Assembly: GCA_964019695.1 (NCBI GenBank)
Contig: OZ026519.1
Coordinates: 24,428,013 to 24,492,012, forward strand
Origin: Loripinus fragilis
Lineage: Eukaryota > Mollusca > Bivalvia > Lucinida > Lucinidae
DNA length: 64,000 nucleotides
Reading direction: 5' to 3'
The translations under genes and the position numbers were made by a program. Below, piece by piece: positions 21,920-34,534 of the stretch. Under the pieces are notes generated by a model. The model was given only the letters and a program-made list of their open reading frames with translations. It ran no database searches and was not told the origin of the DNA. Position 1 is the stretch's first letter. Every line of letters begins with the position of its first letter.

Positions 21920-22104
21920 CAGGGGCGGATCCAGGATTTCTGGAAAGGGGGTTTGTATGTATAAAGGTATGGGGGTTCTCTTTGCTGATTTTATCTCATT
22001 TTTCTTAAAATTAATATCCCATGAAAATGAAATAATTAAATTATTTCATTTTCATAGGATATTTAAAAACTTGGGCGGTTGACCCATCTGGATCCGCCAC
22101 TGGG
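21920..22104. mobile_element. GGGGCGGATCC inverted-repeat element
   Basis: CAGGGGCGGATCCAGGATTT at the left and TCTGGATCCGCCACTGGG at the right. The centre is an inverted AATTATTTCATTTTCAT pair. Non-autonomous; a half copy is at 6492-6620, and a related end may lie at 43690-43722. Confidence 0.75.
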
Positions 22105-22109
22105 AAGAG

Positions 22110-23060
22110 TTAAAACCCTTTAACGGTCTTAGTCCAGATAATTTCTTCAGCAATTATCTATTTAATTGTCCTTCTATCTGTTTGTCTATTTGCTGAAACT
22201 GAACCGAAGAATATCGATCAATCACAGCAGTTACTGAAGAAACCTTTTATGACCACATTAAAGATTAATAATTGGCAAACAAAATCATAGAAATCAAATT
22301 ATTTTATCAATCTCACATCCTGTTGCCGTGACAACACCCTGACAATCTTTTTCTTCCAATTAACATCAAAACGATGCTAAGGACACACCTGCTCCCAACC
22401 TTTGAACTGTTGAATTTAATTACTGCTTGATGATGTTGAGTGTTTCTGTACTGGATTAGATTATGTACCAACAGAATGGAAGCACTATGTTGGGCCCGGC
22501 CGAGACACTTTATCTTCTGCTTAGTAACACCCTGACATGACTGAAAATATGTTGACTGGGATATAAAACATCAACTTAAACAAACACATAAAACAATACA
22601 TAATGTTCTGTGCATGCAGAATTTACAAACAAATGGTGAAAGATAAAGTAACAATAATTTCCTTCATTTCTCAGTTATGCAAATCTATTGACTCATTCAG
22701 CAAAATGAATTTATCAAATTCCAAGAAAATTCCCTGCTAATGAAACAGACATTTTATTATGTCATTAAAATTGCCTGTTTGTTCAAGATAAGGGTGGGCT
22801 GGCATTATAGTTCCCCTTTATCAAAATTTCTGTTTTGTATGATTGGTAGCGCAAGTGTTTTTCAAGATATTTTTTTCTGGGTAACCTGGTTAAATTTGAC
22901 AAATATGCAAAAAGAACCAGAATAAAAATTAAGAATGTAAAGACAGGGTATTAAAACAGTAGCTAATAGGTGCAAATTTTGTAACTTTTTTGTTTTGACT
23001 GGAACTATATGGATGAGGGCTTGGTAAATCATTTGCATCATATTACAGCTAAGCCTTTAG
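22110..23060. other. No gene; SINE S2 3' remnant
   Basis: 22498-22590 has GAGACACTTTATCTTCTGC and TGACTGAAAATATGTTGACT plus ATAAAACATCAACTT, the 3' body of SINE S2 without its tRNA head. The rest shows nothing recognisable. Confidence 0.5.
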
Positions 23061-23061
23061 A

Positions 23062-23230
23062 TCGAGTGCGGAATAAAAATTAATTTCCTTATTTCTCAAC
23101 CAAAACATAATGTTGTGGGTACTCAAAAGAACTGCCTTAATGAGATGGTTCTTTTGAGCACCCAAAACATATGTTAAAACTGATGGGTAAGAAAATATTT
23201 ACAATTTTAAGCTAAAAAATGTGTTTGTCT
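23062..23230. mobile_element. Family A palindromic MITE
   Basis: AATTTCCTTATTTCTCAACC at the left, the AGAACTGCCTTAATGAGA centre, and TGGGTAAGAAAATATTTAC at the right. Arms slightly mismatched. Confidence 0.8.
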
Positions 23231-25515
23231 AAGGAATCATATTTAAAAAAAAACAATAACCACAGTTTATGTGAATGAATACCTCATTACCAGCCATATA
23301 CCAGAATCACCCGATCTTTCTCCTTTAATCCCAAGGCAAAAATCAATTGGCAGTGACAACAAGTGCCTAGGAGATATACATTGTGCATGCCTATTAGAAG
23401 ACTATTGATCACGAACAGTGTTTCGGTATCGTAGCAGCAATGGAGAGATCCCGAAATCATATTGTCTTCCCTCGTAATTAGTGCCTCTAAGACATCAGGC
23501 TATTATCGTCAATACGGAAAGCCAGCTTGTCTAGTTTTTATGAATACGTAGTCACGATATGACGAAGTACGATGATTTGATACTTTGATACCAGGAAAGA
23601 ATGATATAAAAGAAATGATGCAGAAATGAAGCTCAACAATAAATTCATTCGAGTTTTGACAAATTATTAATACAGACAGGAAACTGACTGATGGAACTGG
23701 CAATCTTGGATGTTTCTATCATAAAGAACTCTTCAAATGACTCACAATATATTAATTTGTATCTTCTAGCGGGCAAAAATTACACCCAGAATCTGAGCTG
23801 TCTTAACTGCTTCCCATTGCAAATTCCGCTTTCAATAGCTTTTGTCCCCTATCCAGGGTTAGGGGCCAAAAATAAATATGCTCTGGCACATCCCACTTGT
23901 GTAAGCAAATTTGGCTGGAATCAGTCCAGCAGTTTAGGAGTAGATATCATACTGGACAGATCAGGCGACCTACTGCTACTGGACAAAAATTTTCTCTGAT
24001 ATAATCTCCCTTCTTGGTTATAACTGAGAGCCCTATGAGTGGGATAAAATATTTGAAAATAGAAGTTTCTGTTTTAATAATTTGCATTTTTGTAATACAT
24101 GTATGATAAGACAGGGGCTAGTCTACGGACAGACCCATCGACAGATGGAGGCAATCATATGATCCCTTGACTCTTTTTTAAAAAGAATTGGGATAAATGT
24201 ATATAATTAAGCTCTTACATCCTAATTATGCTACGTCAAACTGAGAATAAGACATCGGATGAGACTTTCAGTCGTGGTCCTGTCTTCTGAGATGCTTTAA
24301 AACCAGAACTGTGACTGCCCGTTGAGCCTTTGGGTGCTCCTAGACATAAAACCACAAAACCATAAACCCACCCGGCCAGTACTGGTTATAGCAAAGGAAC
24401 ACGGCCACAAACATTAATTTGACAAAAATGTAAACAGTTTACAGCAAGTTTACATATTTATAAATAATATAATCAAAATGAACAAAAAATGTTCATGGGT
24501 TGCTAGTTTGACCATCTATCCTGTGGACTTTCCATCCCTGTATAGCTAATATGAAACACAGGAAGCTGCATTAAAAGCAAGTAACCTGACTCCCCTTGGC
24601 ACCATTAGTTTTTGACCTGTGTAATCCATAAATCAAATTTCCAGTTACATCCATTTATACTATTTATGGATGATTGCTACAATAATTTGTCAACAGCTGA
24701 AGCTTTGAGCATAAATCAGTGATTTGTAAATGTTTGAGCCACTGGCACATCTCAGTTTTAGCGTCCAGATGGGACTCAAACCAGTCTGCACACTAAAGAG
24801 ACTAGCTATAGATAAAGTTTGGATGTAGCTTGTGTTTTTTGACCATCTAGGAAGTGCGAACAACAAAGGTGCCGATTTGTGCAGGCTTCTTTCACTTATG
24901 GCTTTCTCATGATGTGGTTGATTTATAACTGGTCATACATAACATTGATTCATGAACTGTGATCTTCACCTTACAAATAAGGACATTCTTTATGACAAAC
25001 TATAGTGTTTTGTGATTGCTTATTTTCAAACATTCCAGCAGCTTTTTTATACAATTATATGTCAGAATCTGCCTTTGCAAGAATTTAGATTATCACATAG
25101 AAAGCTGGAGAGGAAATATCTGCAGATGCTGAAGCTGACCTATCCAACTATAGCACTACAAGAACTGGACATGACTAAATAAGAATTCATTACCATTGAT
25201 CAAACAATTTACATTGTTGTCAATTAGCAAAATTACCAGAAGGAGCTTGACTGGTATAGGGCCAACTGCCTCTCTGATAGTGTCAATATTACTGAACAAA
25301 TTGTTGACACAGTCCATTTCTGACAGGATGTGACCATCAAGAACTATAAACATAGAACCATATTGTTCCAGTGGCAGAGAAAATAGGAACAATGCTGCCT
25401 TAATTCTGGGATGTAAACTGATTTTCATTAAGTGGTTTTAGCGGGGAGACAATTTCCATGCATTTCCCTGAACCTGAAATGTCTCTTAATTACTGCATGT
25501 TAAAGAGAATTTGAA
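23231..25515. other. No gene recognised; possible old repeat remnants
   Basis: 23840-24150 resembles the style of pearl-like bodies (CAGTTTAGGAGTAGATATCA, ACGGACAGACCCATCGACAG) but lacks tandem units. 24750-24880 has family D interior motifs. Open frames at 23691-23999 (plus) and 25156-25428 (minus) have no recognisable domains. Confidence 0.4.
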
Positions 25516-25719
25516 TACAGTAAAACCTGTGTAAATCAGCCACTCTCAAAAAGACCCAAAATTGGTTTCAAGACCAATTATCGCTTAATGCAGGTCAAAA
25601 GTATTGCAGAATGCAAAATGCATTCTGCAATACTTTCAACCGCCATTAAGCTACAATTTCTCATTAAGATCTTTATTTTGTCTATTTTTGAGTGGCCCTT
25701 TTACACAGTGTTTACTGTA
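25516..25719. mobile_element. Family C (pogo/Tigger-like) MITE
   Basis: Ends TA-CAGTAAAACCTGT and its inverse before TA. A central GCAGAATGCAAAATGCATTCTGC palindrome is flanked by inverse copies of TCAAAAGTATT. TA flanks and CAGT ends suggest a Tc1/mariner pogo-type derivative. Confidence 0.75.
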
Positions 25720-26378
25720 CTTCAATTTTCTAGTTTGGGTCAGTAGGAGGGGCTGTCAAGTTACCAACATTTTGTTTTTCAGCTCATTCATATACATATA
25801 TACTGAAGACCATCATCAGTCTCCAGTCTGTTTTTACAAACTGACTAAACCAATTTCAAATGTAGTCAGAGTGGAGAAAATTTATCAAAAAAATTATCAA
25901 AGTTGTTGCCTGGTGCTAATTAAGCATACCAACTCCAATCTGAAACAGCTTTAATACAGATTAAAAAAGTAGTTCCACTCATCATTAATTATCTCACAGG
26001 TACACCATCAAACATAAAACAATCATTATCAAGGGAGGTGCTTAAATACTTATCAAGATATGCATGTTTTGAAAACCTCTGTCTCATTTTCAAAAGCAAA
26101 TTATCACAAATGATATCTAATACCACTTGAAAATATCATGCATGCTAACTCTCATGTCAAACCAGCTTTCACACCTTTTGGCACCTTCTGATTCCCCTTA
26201 AGTAATCACCCTATATTAACCTGTAGTAAAAGCCCACAGTATTTTGGTAAATGTTCTAAAATTCAGAAAGCTGTGCTGACTATAGCCATTTTTGTTGTTG
26301 CTGAAATCTGATTTAGTACTTAAATACTCTTCTAGCAGTATCATTACACTTCAGCTGGAGCTTTCAAATGAGCCAGTG

Positions 26379-26600
26379 CATGAGATTACCAACAATGTGG
26401 TATGTGCGACCAGCAAAACCTCAGATCAGCCTGCGCATATGCCCAGTCTGATCTGAGCCTTTGCTATTCGCTTGAGTATTCTATGATTGTTAAGCTACTG
26501 ACAGAACACCATTTGGGGTTTTTAATTTAAAAGGAGGCTGCAGAGGCTCGTCCCAGTCTACACTTGTCAAAATGTTGGAAATCTCATGCCACGCCTTGAT
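26379..26600. mobile_element. Family E element
   Basis: Contains CTCAGATCAGCCTGCGCATA, AGTATTCTATGATTGTTAAG and GGAGGCTGCAGAGGCTCGTC, matching 29712-29926 and 42904-43116 in inverse orientation. The repeated TGTTGGAAATCTCATG sits near its end. Confidence 0.75.
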
Positions 26601-27310
26601 GAAAATATCTCTTTCTTTAAGATAAATTGGGCATAGAAAAAGTTAACAGCAGTAATTTCAGTGCTTTATCTACCTGCAGAACAAGTCAACAATGATGTTT
26701 TGTTCAGTCAGAAACCTTTTACCTATAGTTGCCAGACAGAATTTCTACAACTTGAATGTCTTGATCATCCATCAGTAGATCATCCATCAGTAAATCATGC
26801 ACTTGGTGATCAAAGCCAATATTTGTCAGGGTTAATGAGAGAACATGAGTGCATTCTGAATTGGCCAAATGGGCAGCTCTCCTTTGGAATCAGGATGATC
26901 AGGATGATCCTCTTTTGAAAACAGTGTAGATCCAGTAGATCAGGAGCAGCATTGTTTTCTATGCTGCAAATGGATCAATTAGGAGTTAGATAACTGAACT
27001 GGCTAAATTTGAAGAGGTTGTAGTTAATCAATTTTGCAGATAGCTATAGTCTGGGTCTTTACTGGAACTACATTTTCTCATATACCAGATCGGGATTTCG
27101 GTTGTATTTACCCATGTGAGATATCATTCTATCTAACATACCCGTACCAGCCCGTGGGAAAGATAATAATGGCTGCACATCTATCCGTATTGTCATCATT
27201 GTAATGTTAATGTGACATCAACATATCGCATCTCAGCGTATTCAGGATTTTCTGGAAGTCTTTTTCATGTTTTTCCAATATAAAATGAGGTATTTAGCGG
27301 TGAGCAAGAA
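26601..27310. other. No gene recognised
   Basis: A small tandem GATCATCCATCA duplication lies at 26762-26790 in an otherwise unremarkable open frame (26661-26918). Confidence 0.45.
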
Positions 27311-27314
27311 AAAG

Positions 27315-27454
27315 AATCCATTATTCGTGTGAGGATGGGATAGAAAAATCCATCCCTCATGATCACCGTTTGTCATTACTCGGCAAGCCTCATGATGCCA
27401 ATCGGTGATCCTCGGGACAGATTTTTCTATCCCACCCTCACACTAATGATACAT
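27315..27454. mobile_element. Foldback element with GTGTGAGGATGGGATAG arms
   Basis: Left GTGTGAGGATGGGATAGAAA and right TTTCTATCCCACCCTCACAC pair, and the inner TGATCACCG / CGGTGATC also pair; the arms are about 50 bases. Single copy here. Confidence 0.75.
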
Positions 27455-29165
27455 GCTCTTCACTATTTTGATTGTAGCTAGTAAAATCACCAAAAGAATC
27501 ATCACCAAAAAAGAAGGAGTTGGACATTCAATTTAACACTGGAATGGGTTTCTTAGAGCTTCAGTGGTCACTGTAATCAGGTCTAGAGACGACCCTGTAC
27601 AGTCCATTAACCAATCAACTTGAGGCATCACACAAGTATTCTTTTCCCTATCAAATCATTATCTATCAGGCCTCAAATTTGTCTTCCTTGTAATTTAATA
27701 TATATAACAAACAGGGCAGTCTAATGACCACATAGAAAAGTCTCTGAGAGTTCATGTTTTGTTGACTTTTGAACATAGATTAATGATGGAACCTCACACA
27801 CAAAATAACTGCTAAAAATCTCAGAATTCCAGCCGCAAAGTATTAGGTATATGGTATATGGTTAAGAAATTACAAGACTTCGAAACAGTGAAACAATGGT
27901 AAATGCAATTGACTAGAGTTTGTCTTCACATGCCATCTATTAGTCTAATAGCGCAAGAAGTCTGCCTTGCTGGTTGGTCTTTGTAGTAGAAAGTTGAAAT
28001 TTCAAGGTTTAAAATGTGTCAATATCTAGAAAGATTAAGATTTAATCTAAGATAAACATGACACAATCATTAATAGAACTGTAACATTGGGACAATTTGA
28101 TAGCTTGGTTTTGCAAGACAAGTTTTTAGTAGCATATAGTGACAGACATGACATTACAAGCACTAGTGTGTGTGTGTGAATGAAAAGCTCCAAATTTCAA
28201 GAAAAAAATACAGAGTATATCATATATGGCAACATGCATGATTATAAACTGAATAACCACCTTTATATGAAAGAAACAATCTTGCACATGTTCTGTCAGA
28301 TGGTTTATGCTTCTTGCTTTGGAATATCCATTCTAATCTTCTTTAATTGTCATTTTTGTGATAAGAGTTTCTCTGTCTCTCTCTTTAGAGATCGCTCAAT
28401 TTGGAGACAGCATTGTTGACAAAGTTGTTCAACCAACTCTTGCACAGTATTTGAAGGTTGCAGCTTTGCATTTGACAGTGCAAAGATTTAACCTTCTAAT
28501 ACTGTGAATGGCCCTTAAGAACCAATCCCAATTGTACCGTAAAAAGAACTGAATAAGAAAAGCAGTTGGATTCAAAAGCCATTTGAAGTACAATTTTCCA
28601 CAATTTCATTGAGATTCTTGTCTCCAAAGCTGTGCAAGGAGCTTTACAACATTACCCAGACAATTTCATGGGAAAACATATGACTGATTGCCCTATCTGT
28701 CAAATATTGGCTAACACAGCAAACAAATTCGGCAAACAATTTGATTAGACAACAAATCTTAAAATTCAATAAGACACTCGTTAATTTCAGGAAATTCGCA
28801 GGAAGTTTAGTTAAGCTCTTTCATGAGCAAGCATGATGTCTCAAAAAAGAAATTGTTTTCTTCAATTCAGAATATTGTATTTCTAATTCCAATGATACAA
28901 AGAAACAATATAAATTTGCTCTTTATTGTCATTTCTGAAAACAGAAAGAGCTCCATTTTCAACAACTTTACAATAAATTGCAGGCAATATTACAGTAAAA
29001 CCTTTTAGACTGAAATCCTATAAACGAGAAATTTGACAGACAAATATAACTAGAAATTCATGGGAAATGATTGTGAGTTTTGCTTTGAATTATCAATAGT
29101 TTGAGACAAGGAGCTGACCTATTAACAATATGAATTGGAATTGCTTATTGTTATCAAATCATCAA
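27455..29165. other. No gene recognised; small CA/TG run
   Basis: 28166-28178 is a short TG repeat. A short inverted repeat (GTATTTGAAGGTTGCA...TTTAACCTTCTAATACT) lies at 28448-28505. Open frames at 28180-28419 and 28823-29008 look non-coding. Confidence 0.45.
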
Positions 29166-29169
29166 TAGA

Positions 29170-29370
29170 TACTGTAAATTCAAAAATTTTTGTGAGGGTT
29201 TTATTTTTGTGAAGTTTCGTGAAAATAAAACCCTCAAGTAATGGCGGAATCACTCTGTCGCTTACTGATAAAGGTAAATCATGCCCTAGTCACAAATTCT
29301 TAACATCGCAAATATGTTTTAACGCTATCCGCAAAAATAAAATTCTTGCAAAATTTTGCAGTTCTTTAAG
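29170..29370. mobile_element. MITE with TACTGTAAATTC end, degraded
   Basis: Left TACTGTAAATTCAAAAATTT, interior GTTTTAACGCTATCCGCAAA and TAAAATTCTTGCAAAATTT match the cleaner copy at 55671-55800. Confidence 0.6.
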
Positions 29371-29711
29371 AGCAAAATATTTCCCACTTTAGCGGGAGTT
29401 TCAAATTTGAGATATTAACTCTTTCCTTAAAAACACTAGCTCTATGGGTGGCTTATGACCCATGCTAATTGGACAGATGGCCAGGTTGATCTAAGTCTTC
29501 GCTTGAACATGCCACTTTGCTGGTTTTGTCAGGAGATTTAGGCTCATTCGTGCCTTTATATAGGTTTTTATCCAGTATGAGTGAAGCTAGGTTTCCAATT
29601 CTGTGAAGAAGACATTTTGTAAAGCAGACAAGCAACCTTGAACTTTAAGAACCAGCAACCAAGAAAATGTGGAGTCAAATATAGACAAGCCCCGACATGT
29701 GTAATCCAACA

Positions 29712-29926
29712 ACATGGTATTTTGACAAGTGTAGACTCAGACGAGCCTGTGCAGCCTCATTTTCAGCTTAGAAACTCCAAACGATGTTCAATCAGTAGCT
29801 TAAAACTCATAGACTATTCAGGTGATTAGCAAAGGCTCTGATCAGACTGCGCATATGCGCTGGCTGATCTGAGGCTTTGCTGGTCGCACATACCACATTG
29901 TTGGAAATCTCATGTCGCGGCTCAGA
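29712..29926. mobile_element. Family E element
   Basis: GTGTAGACTCAGACGAGCCT, AACTCCAAACGATGTTCAAT, ATCAGACTGCGCATATGCGC, and a right end AAATCTCATGTCGCGGCTCA. Confidence 0.8.
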
Positions 29927-29929
29927 CTA

Positions 29930-30935
29930 TGATGAGTTTTCAGATGGTTTTTAACTTAAATTTCATACAAGGGATATGCCATACAAATTCATACTGAGGC
30001 AACTTTGAAAGTTATTCACAAGTTATTCTTAGTTTCAGGTGCAAAAATTAATGAAAATTGTTTTCTAACTTTATTTTTTCTACAACAAAATAAACCGCAA
30101 ATTAGCAACCGGTATATGTTTGTCTTAGTGGGTGGGGTCAATTCTTTGTGAGGTTCAATTCAAACTAGAGCATTGTTACCGATATGAATAGAAATCACCT
30201 GGACCAGACTTGACAATTGGCTTTTTCACATTGTCCCAGTTTGATCAATGGTTATATGTCTTCAGATTCAAAAGCCCAACATCATTCAGTGCTCCTTAAG
30301 CAGTCCTTTAAAAAGTAGTTGACACTTGAGCGGTCAACTTGACTTCAGTTTCAATGGCTTGTTCTGAATGGTATTTCAATACATTAATGTAGATTGATGA
30401 GGCTCTTTAGCTGTTTGTTTATTTCGGAAACAATATATCACTTTCCTTTTTAGCCAATGTTATTTTTTCAACATGATCATTTAAATTTGTGATACCAGTA
30501 ATTGATGGCAGGTGATTTCCTTCAATTTTCCTCAGGCAATTTTTGAGATCACCAATGTACATGAGGAGAGAATTTTATGATAAGGGTATAATTTTTGTTT
30601 TATTTCTCTTCTGATCTTCCCTTCATTATAACCAAAATTACTATTTGCATCGCTACCGATGTATAATTTTCTTGAAGATACCTCGACAACCAGCATCACA
30701 GAAGAGGAAATGCAATGAAACTTTTAATGGCTTGTGAAGGTGTTTTGAGTTTTCTTACAGTACAGCCCCAACTCCAACACCACCTCTGTTGTTGCTCCCA
30801 TGCGTGTGTTGGCTTGTTTTGAAATGTCTTTCTAGGTATTATGATCATCTTGCTGAGTCAGAGAGAGCTGGTTGCTTTACATCATTCCTTTACTCCATAA
30901 TAATGCCTTTTGATGCCTTTGAAATATCATGTATT
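29930..30935. other. No feature recognised
   Basis: AT-rich single-copy-looking sequence with no exon or repeat that I can support. Confidence 0.45.
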
Positions 30936-30938
30936 TAA

Positions 30939-30997
30939 AATATTATGGAAAATGGAGCATTTGCTCTTTTGGAGCAAATGCTCCATTTTCCATAATA
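30939..30997. repeat. Perfect 27-base-arm palindrome
   Basis: TATTATGGAAAATGGAGCAT continuing TTGCTC, a five-base TTTTG spacer, and the exact inverse. Long perfect arms imply a young or recently corrected hairpin. Confidence 0.9.
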
Positions 30998-31113
30998 TTT
31001 TCCAAAGTATTCAAAACTTAAGTTTAATTTTTCTTGATTTTTTTCAATGTTGTCTAAGAATAGAAAATGATGACATGATCTAAAAATAGAAAAGGATGTC
31101 ATGATCAAAAAAT

Positions 31114-31310
31114 AGCCTGCAATACTTTTGACCTTCATTAAGCCACCATTTGTCATCAAGATCTTTGTTTTGTCTATTTTCGAGTGGCCGTTTTACACAG
31201 GTTTTACTGTTCTTTTTTTTTTTTTCAACTTCAAACCGTGGATTGGTCTGCAGTGTGTGATTGTGGTATTTCCTGATCATACTCACGTTTCACTCAAATT
31301 CCCTGTAGTA
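31114..31310. mobile_element. Family C right half plus dispersed-repeat fragment
   Basis: 31114-31210 has GCAATACTTTTGACCTTCAT and GAGTGGCCGTTTTACACAGG ending in TTTTACTG. After a poly-T, 31238-31290 carries the same fragment as 20868-20930; its minus-strand frame reads YHNHTLQTNPR, a common repeat-derived peptide. Confidence 0.6.
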
Positions 31311-31950
31311 CATTTGGCATCTGTTTATAAAACACTTCTCCAAGACATTACAAATTATTCATAGTCCCATTCCTGCGTGGATTGTCTAAATCAAATTTCT
31401 ACGAAAGTCAGACTGCCAAGGGAATGATGGACATATTTGAACGTTGCAACCTTTAGTGCTTACGGAACTTGCCAGAATTTCGCAAACAGATCCCTTGACC
31501 ATTGTCTGTCCCTATTAGCCATAATTGTATCGTGTACGAAGGAAGTACAAAAATGAGGCTTTGTAACAAGGTTACGAGAGAGATAATGGTAGTTATTTGA
31601 GTGTGAATGTTTTTTGTGTCTGAGCTGGGCAGCTGTCTATAGAACAGCTATTATTCGCATGATCAATACGCTGAATACAAACCTTTTTGACCTCTATAAA
31701 TGGGGAAAATAATGAGTGTAATGTAAAAGAATTCAATTGAAAGTCGTGTAAAGACAGCATGTTGCAGCGATTTCATTGAATATGGAGAAAATAATAATGT
31801 CACATCGCTACAAATAAACAGCCGTATAGTGACAAAGATACAGAGACAAAGATTATACTATAATGGTAATCATTGGCCAAAGTCCTAGAAATGTGCATGG
31901 TTAATTAAGATGCTTTAATATTTCAATGAAACACTAACACTTGTTGTGAT
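31311..31950. other. No feature recognised
   Basis: No exon, repeat or hairpin that I can support. Confidence 0.45.
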
Positions 31951-31958
31951 GCTTATTC

Positions 31959-32157
31959 ACAACAGATAGGTGGCAATTGAAAACGTTAATACTATCGACA
32001 AACGAAGATAAAAAATCAATAGAAACAGAGTTTTCGATTGCCATTTGTCACCCGACTGGCGACAAATGGCAATCAAAAGCACTGTTTCTAGCAATTTTTT
32101 ATCCACGTTCGTTGATTGTTAAGAGCGTTTTCAATTGCCCCCCTATCTGGTGTGTTA
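31959..32157. mobile_element. Family F MITE
   Basis: Ends ACAGATAGGTGGCAATTGAA and CAATTGCCCCCCTATCTGGT. The centre CATTTGTCACCCGACTGGCG / CGACAAATGGCAATC is inverted. About 85% similar by eye to 11304-11487. Confidence 0.8.
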
Positions 32158-32533
32158 TTAGAAGCTTGGCACAAGTTTCACTGGAGTCGTTTCTGTGTAA
32201 AAATAAAAAGAAACAGTGATACGAATGTTAACCTTTTTAACCCTATATGTATACTGATAGTGGGGTTCTTCCAGATTATTCCAAACTATTGTGTATGTCT
32301 GTCCCTGAAGATTTTTTTTATTGTAGCAAACAGTGTAGATCTAAAATGAAATTTCGCAGTTTGCAAGGTTTCATGTGGGTGTTAACTGCTTGCCAAAGAA
32401 CCCTTTTACGGGTTTTCAGTATGGCGAGGTAAAATCTGTTATTATAATGCCTAGCATCCTAACCAGAATGTTGATCAAGTTGAACTCAGTACTCCAGGAC
32501 ATGAGCAATATTTTATGTTAAAAATTGACTTAC

Positions 32534-32590
32534 CTATTGCAGATGCCAGAAGTAAGCAGCACATGAAAATAGAAAAATAAAGAAATGCAT
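32534..32590 (-). CDS. Candidate 5' (signal-peptide) exon, copy 2, of the ephrin-like gene
   Basis: The minus-strand ATG at 32590 gives MHFFIFLFSCAAYFWHLQ and then TAG exactly at CAATAG|GTAAGTC. As at 16780-16872, the neighbouring frame is open and hydrophobic (SLFFYFHVLLTSGICN). It ends with the two-base remainder AG that the ephrin exon at 4454-4559 requires. The first ten and last six or seven of the 32 bases before the donor are identical to the 16.8-kb copy, and both have the same total length. A third frame starts at an internal ATG (MCCLLLASAI) but has the wrong phase. Function and start are unsettled; it may be an alternative first exon or a decayed duplicate. Confidence 0.3.
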   Translation of the reverse strand: MHFFIFLFSCAAYFWHLQ

Positions 32591-32954
32591 AAATATTAAC
32601 AAAAAAATCAATTTAAAAAAGTCATGGCATTAAGACCTGTAGGACTGTCTTTCCCGCAAGTGACGACTTTTGCCATCTGAAGACAGTTACCTTTGGAAAA
32701 AATTTGGACCCAGATAAGCCATTAGAACAGAGTATTTCTCCTAGAATTACCAGTGCATGTGGTCAGGCAGAGAGAGCCAGCTACAAATGTAGCTGAATGG
32801 GAATTTTAAAGCAATGCCAATGCAACTTTTAAACTGTCTGTGCCTCCTGAATACTTCGTACAAGGCAGTCTCTTTACATGTATGACACACCTTGTTATAA
32901 TTCAGACTGGGATTTAACATGGTTATGTTGTGGCTCCCTACTTTTTTACATTGC

Positions 32955-33095
32955 AATTTTACAAAGGAATTATAGGAAAATGACCATGAATGGTCATTTT
33001 CCTATAATTCCTATGTGAAATTATCCCTTCATAGCACAATTCACTTATAACATGTTCCATTCCTATATAGTGTTATAAAGGGACTGCACTGTTGT
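32955..33095. mobile_element. MITE with TATAAAGGGACTGCACTG end
   Basis: The central hairpin GGAATTATAGGAAAATGACC / inverse is perfect over about 20 bases; the right end is TTATAAAGGGACTGCACTGT. The same family is at 61337-61544. Confidence 0.7.
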
Positions 33096-33099
33096 ACTA

Positions 33100-34530
33100 G
33101 TACATTTACATGCAAACAAGAAAAACTATAACATGTGTTACATGTTATAAACGGCGTTGTTAAAAGGTTCTTATGAGTAATAATAGATGAAGGATAATAT
33201 TAATGAAGTTTTTTTCACAATAAGATATACATTAAAGCGGCTTTGAAATGAGTCATTAAATGCTTGACGTTTCGCTAAAACATAAACTATTCAATCAGAC
33301 GGTGATGGGGAAGCAAGCTTTTGTGAAAGCTTATGCTAGTTTTCAAACCACAGCGTCACCGAGACCCTTCGATTATGAATACATAAATATTAGACTTCTT
33401 CCCTAACATAAATGCTTAGTATTAACAGCTAAGTAGTTATGTTGTAGATTTCTTCTGTTTGTGGACCCTGCCAACAAGGCAGATATATGTGTCTTTATTA
33501 TTAAACATACAGTTTTATATATCTCGCAATCAGTTGTGTGTCACACACAAAAAACAGCTTTGAAAACAATCCCCTTGATTCATACATATCGACAGGAGGC
33601 TTATGTTTAAACATGGAATGGCGTGGAGCCATAGAGTAACGGTATTAGGAGTTGTGTGTGGCGTATTCATTTATTTATTTATAATCTTTTTATAAGTGAA
33701 ATTCATAGTCCCTTCTCTAAGGAGTCAGAAGATGACCTCTATGTGACTGGGCATTGATCACAGAAAATAAAGGCCATAAATAATCTTTTTATGCATTTTT
33801 AAGAAGACCCTATAATGAACATCTGATCTAATTTTCAGGTCGATATTTGCATTTAAAATACCATTTTGATGCTTGCAAACTTTGGTCCCGGAATTGGTCC
33901 TGAGTCCCGGGTATTGGTCCCGGCTTTTATTCCTTCCCAAAAATGGTCTTTAATGAAAATCAATATTTGTTATCGTCAGTCTTATGAAAACCAATAATAC
34001 TTGTCCGGGCGGAAAGAAAAAGCCGAAAGTTTGTGACTTCAAAAATAATATCCCATGCATTTTCCTCCTTTAGATGGAAATAAATCATACCCCAGTCATG
34101 AATTTGCAGGTGATAGGAAAAATCTACTAGCATGATGATGCTTCCGCAATTGACACATGTATGCCTCAATGACATCGAAACAACAAATCAAATGACCTAT
34201 TTTCCGTGTTTTGCCATTAATCTTTCTTAAGTGAGGTAATTTTCTCTGCTTATTCATATTTTCTGCTTGCAGGCCTATTGTCCGTTCTGTTTGTTTGTTT
34301 TACATTTTCTTGCTCCTATTTTCTAATAAAATGAAAAGTTCGTTTCTGTTTTTTTGTGAAACGAAACAGTTAACCACGCACACTGATAAATAGAGAATGA
34401 ATGACGTCACAATGATTTATAAAATCTATAGAAAATCAAAACTTTGCTGGTTTACATGTAAATTGCCCAATCAAAATCATAAGACGTTCAACATGAATCC
34501 TTGCTCTGCACACAGATTTATGGGCAGGCC
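33100..34530. other. No feature recognised
   Basis: Contains a single TGACGTCA-type site at about 34403 and repeated GGTCCCGG around 33885-33920. Minus-strand frames (33758-33940, 33960-34175) show no domain. Confidence 0.4.
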
Positions 34531-34534
34531 CCCA

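Noticed and set aside
23691..23999. Plus-strand 102-codon frame
   Set aside because: No domain, no splice sites in phase, and the second half overlaps probable repeat-derived sequence.
31080..31286. Minus-strand frame with NHTLQTNPR, also at about 20.9 kb
   Set aside because: The matching nucleotide fragment is a dispersed repeat; no gene structure surrounds either copy.
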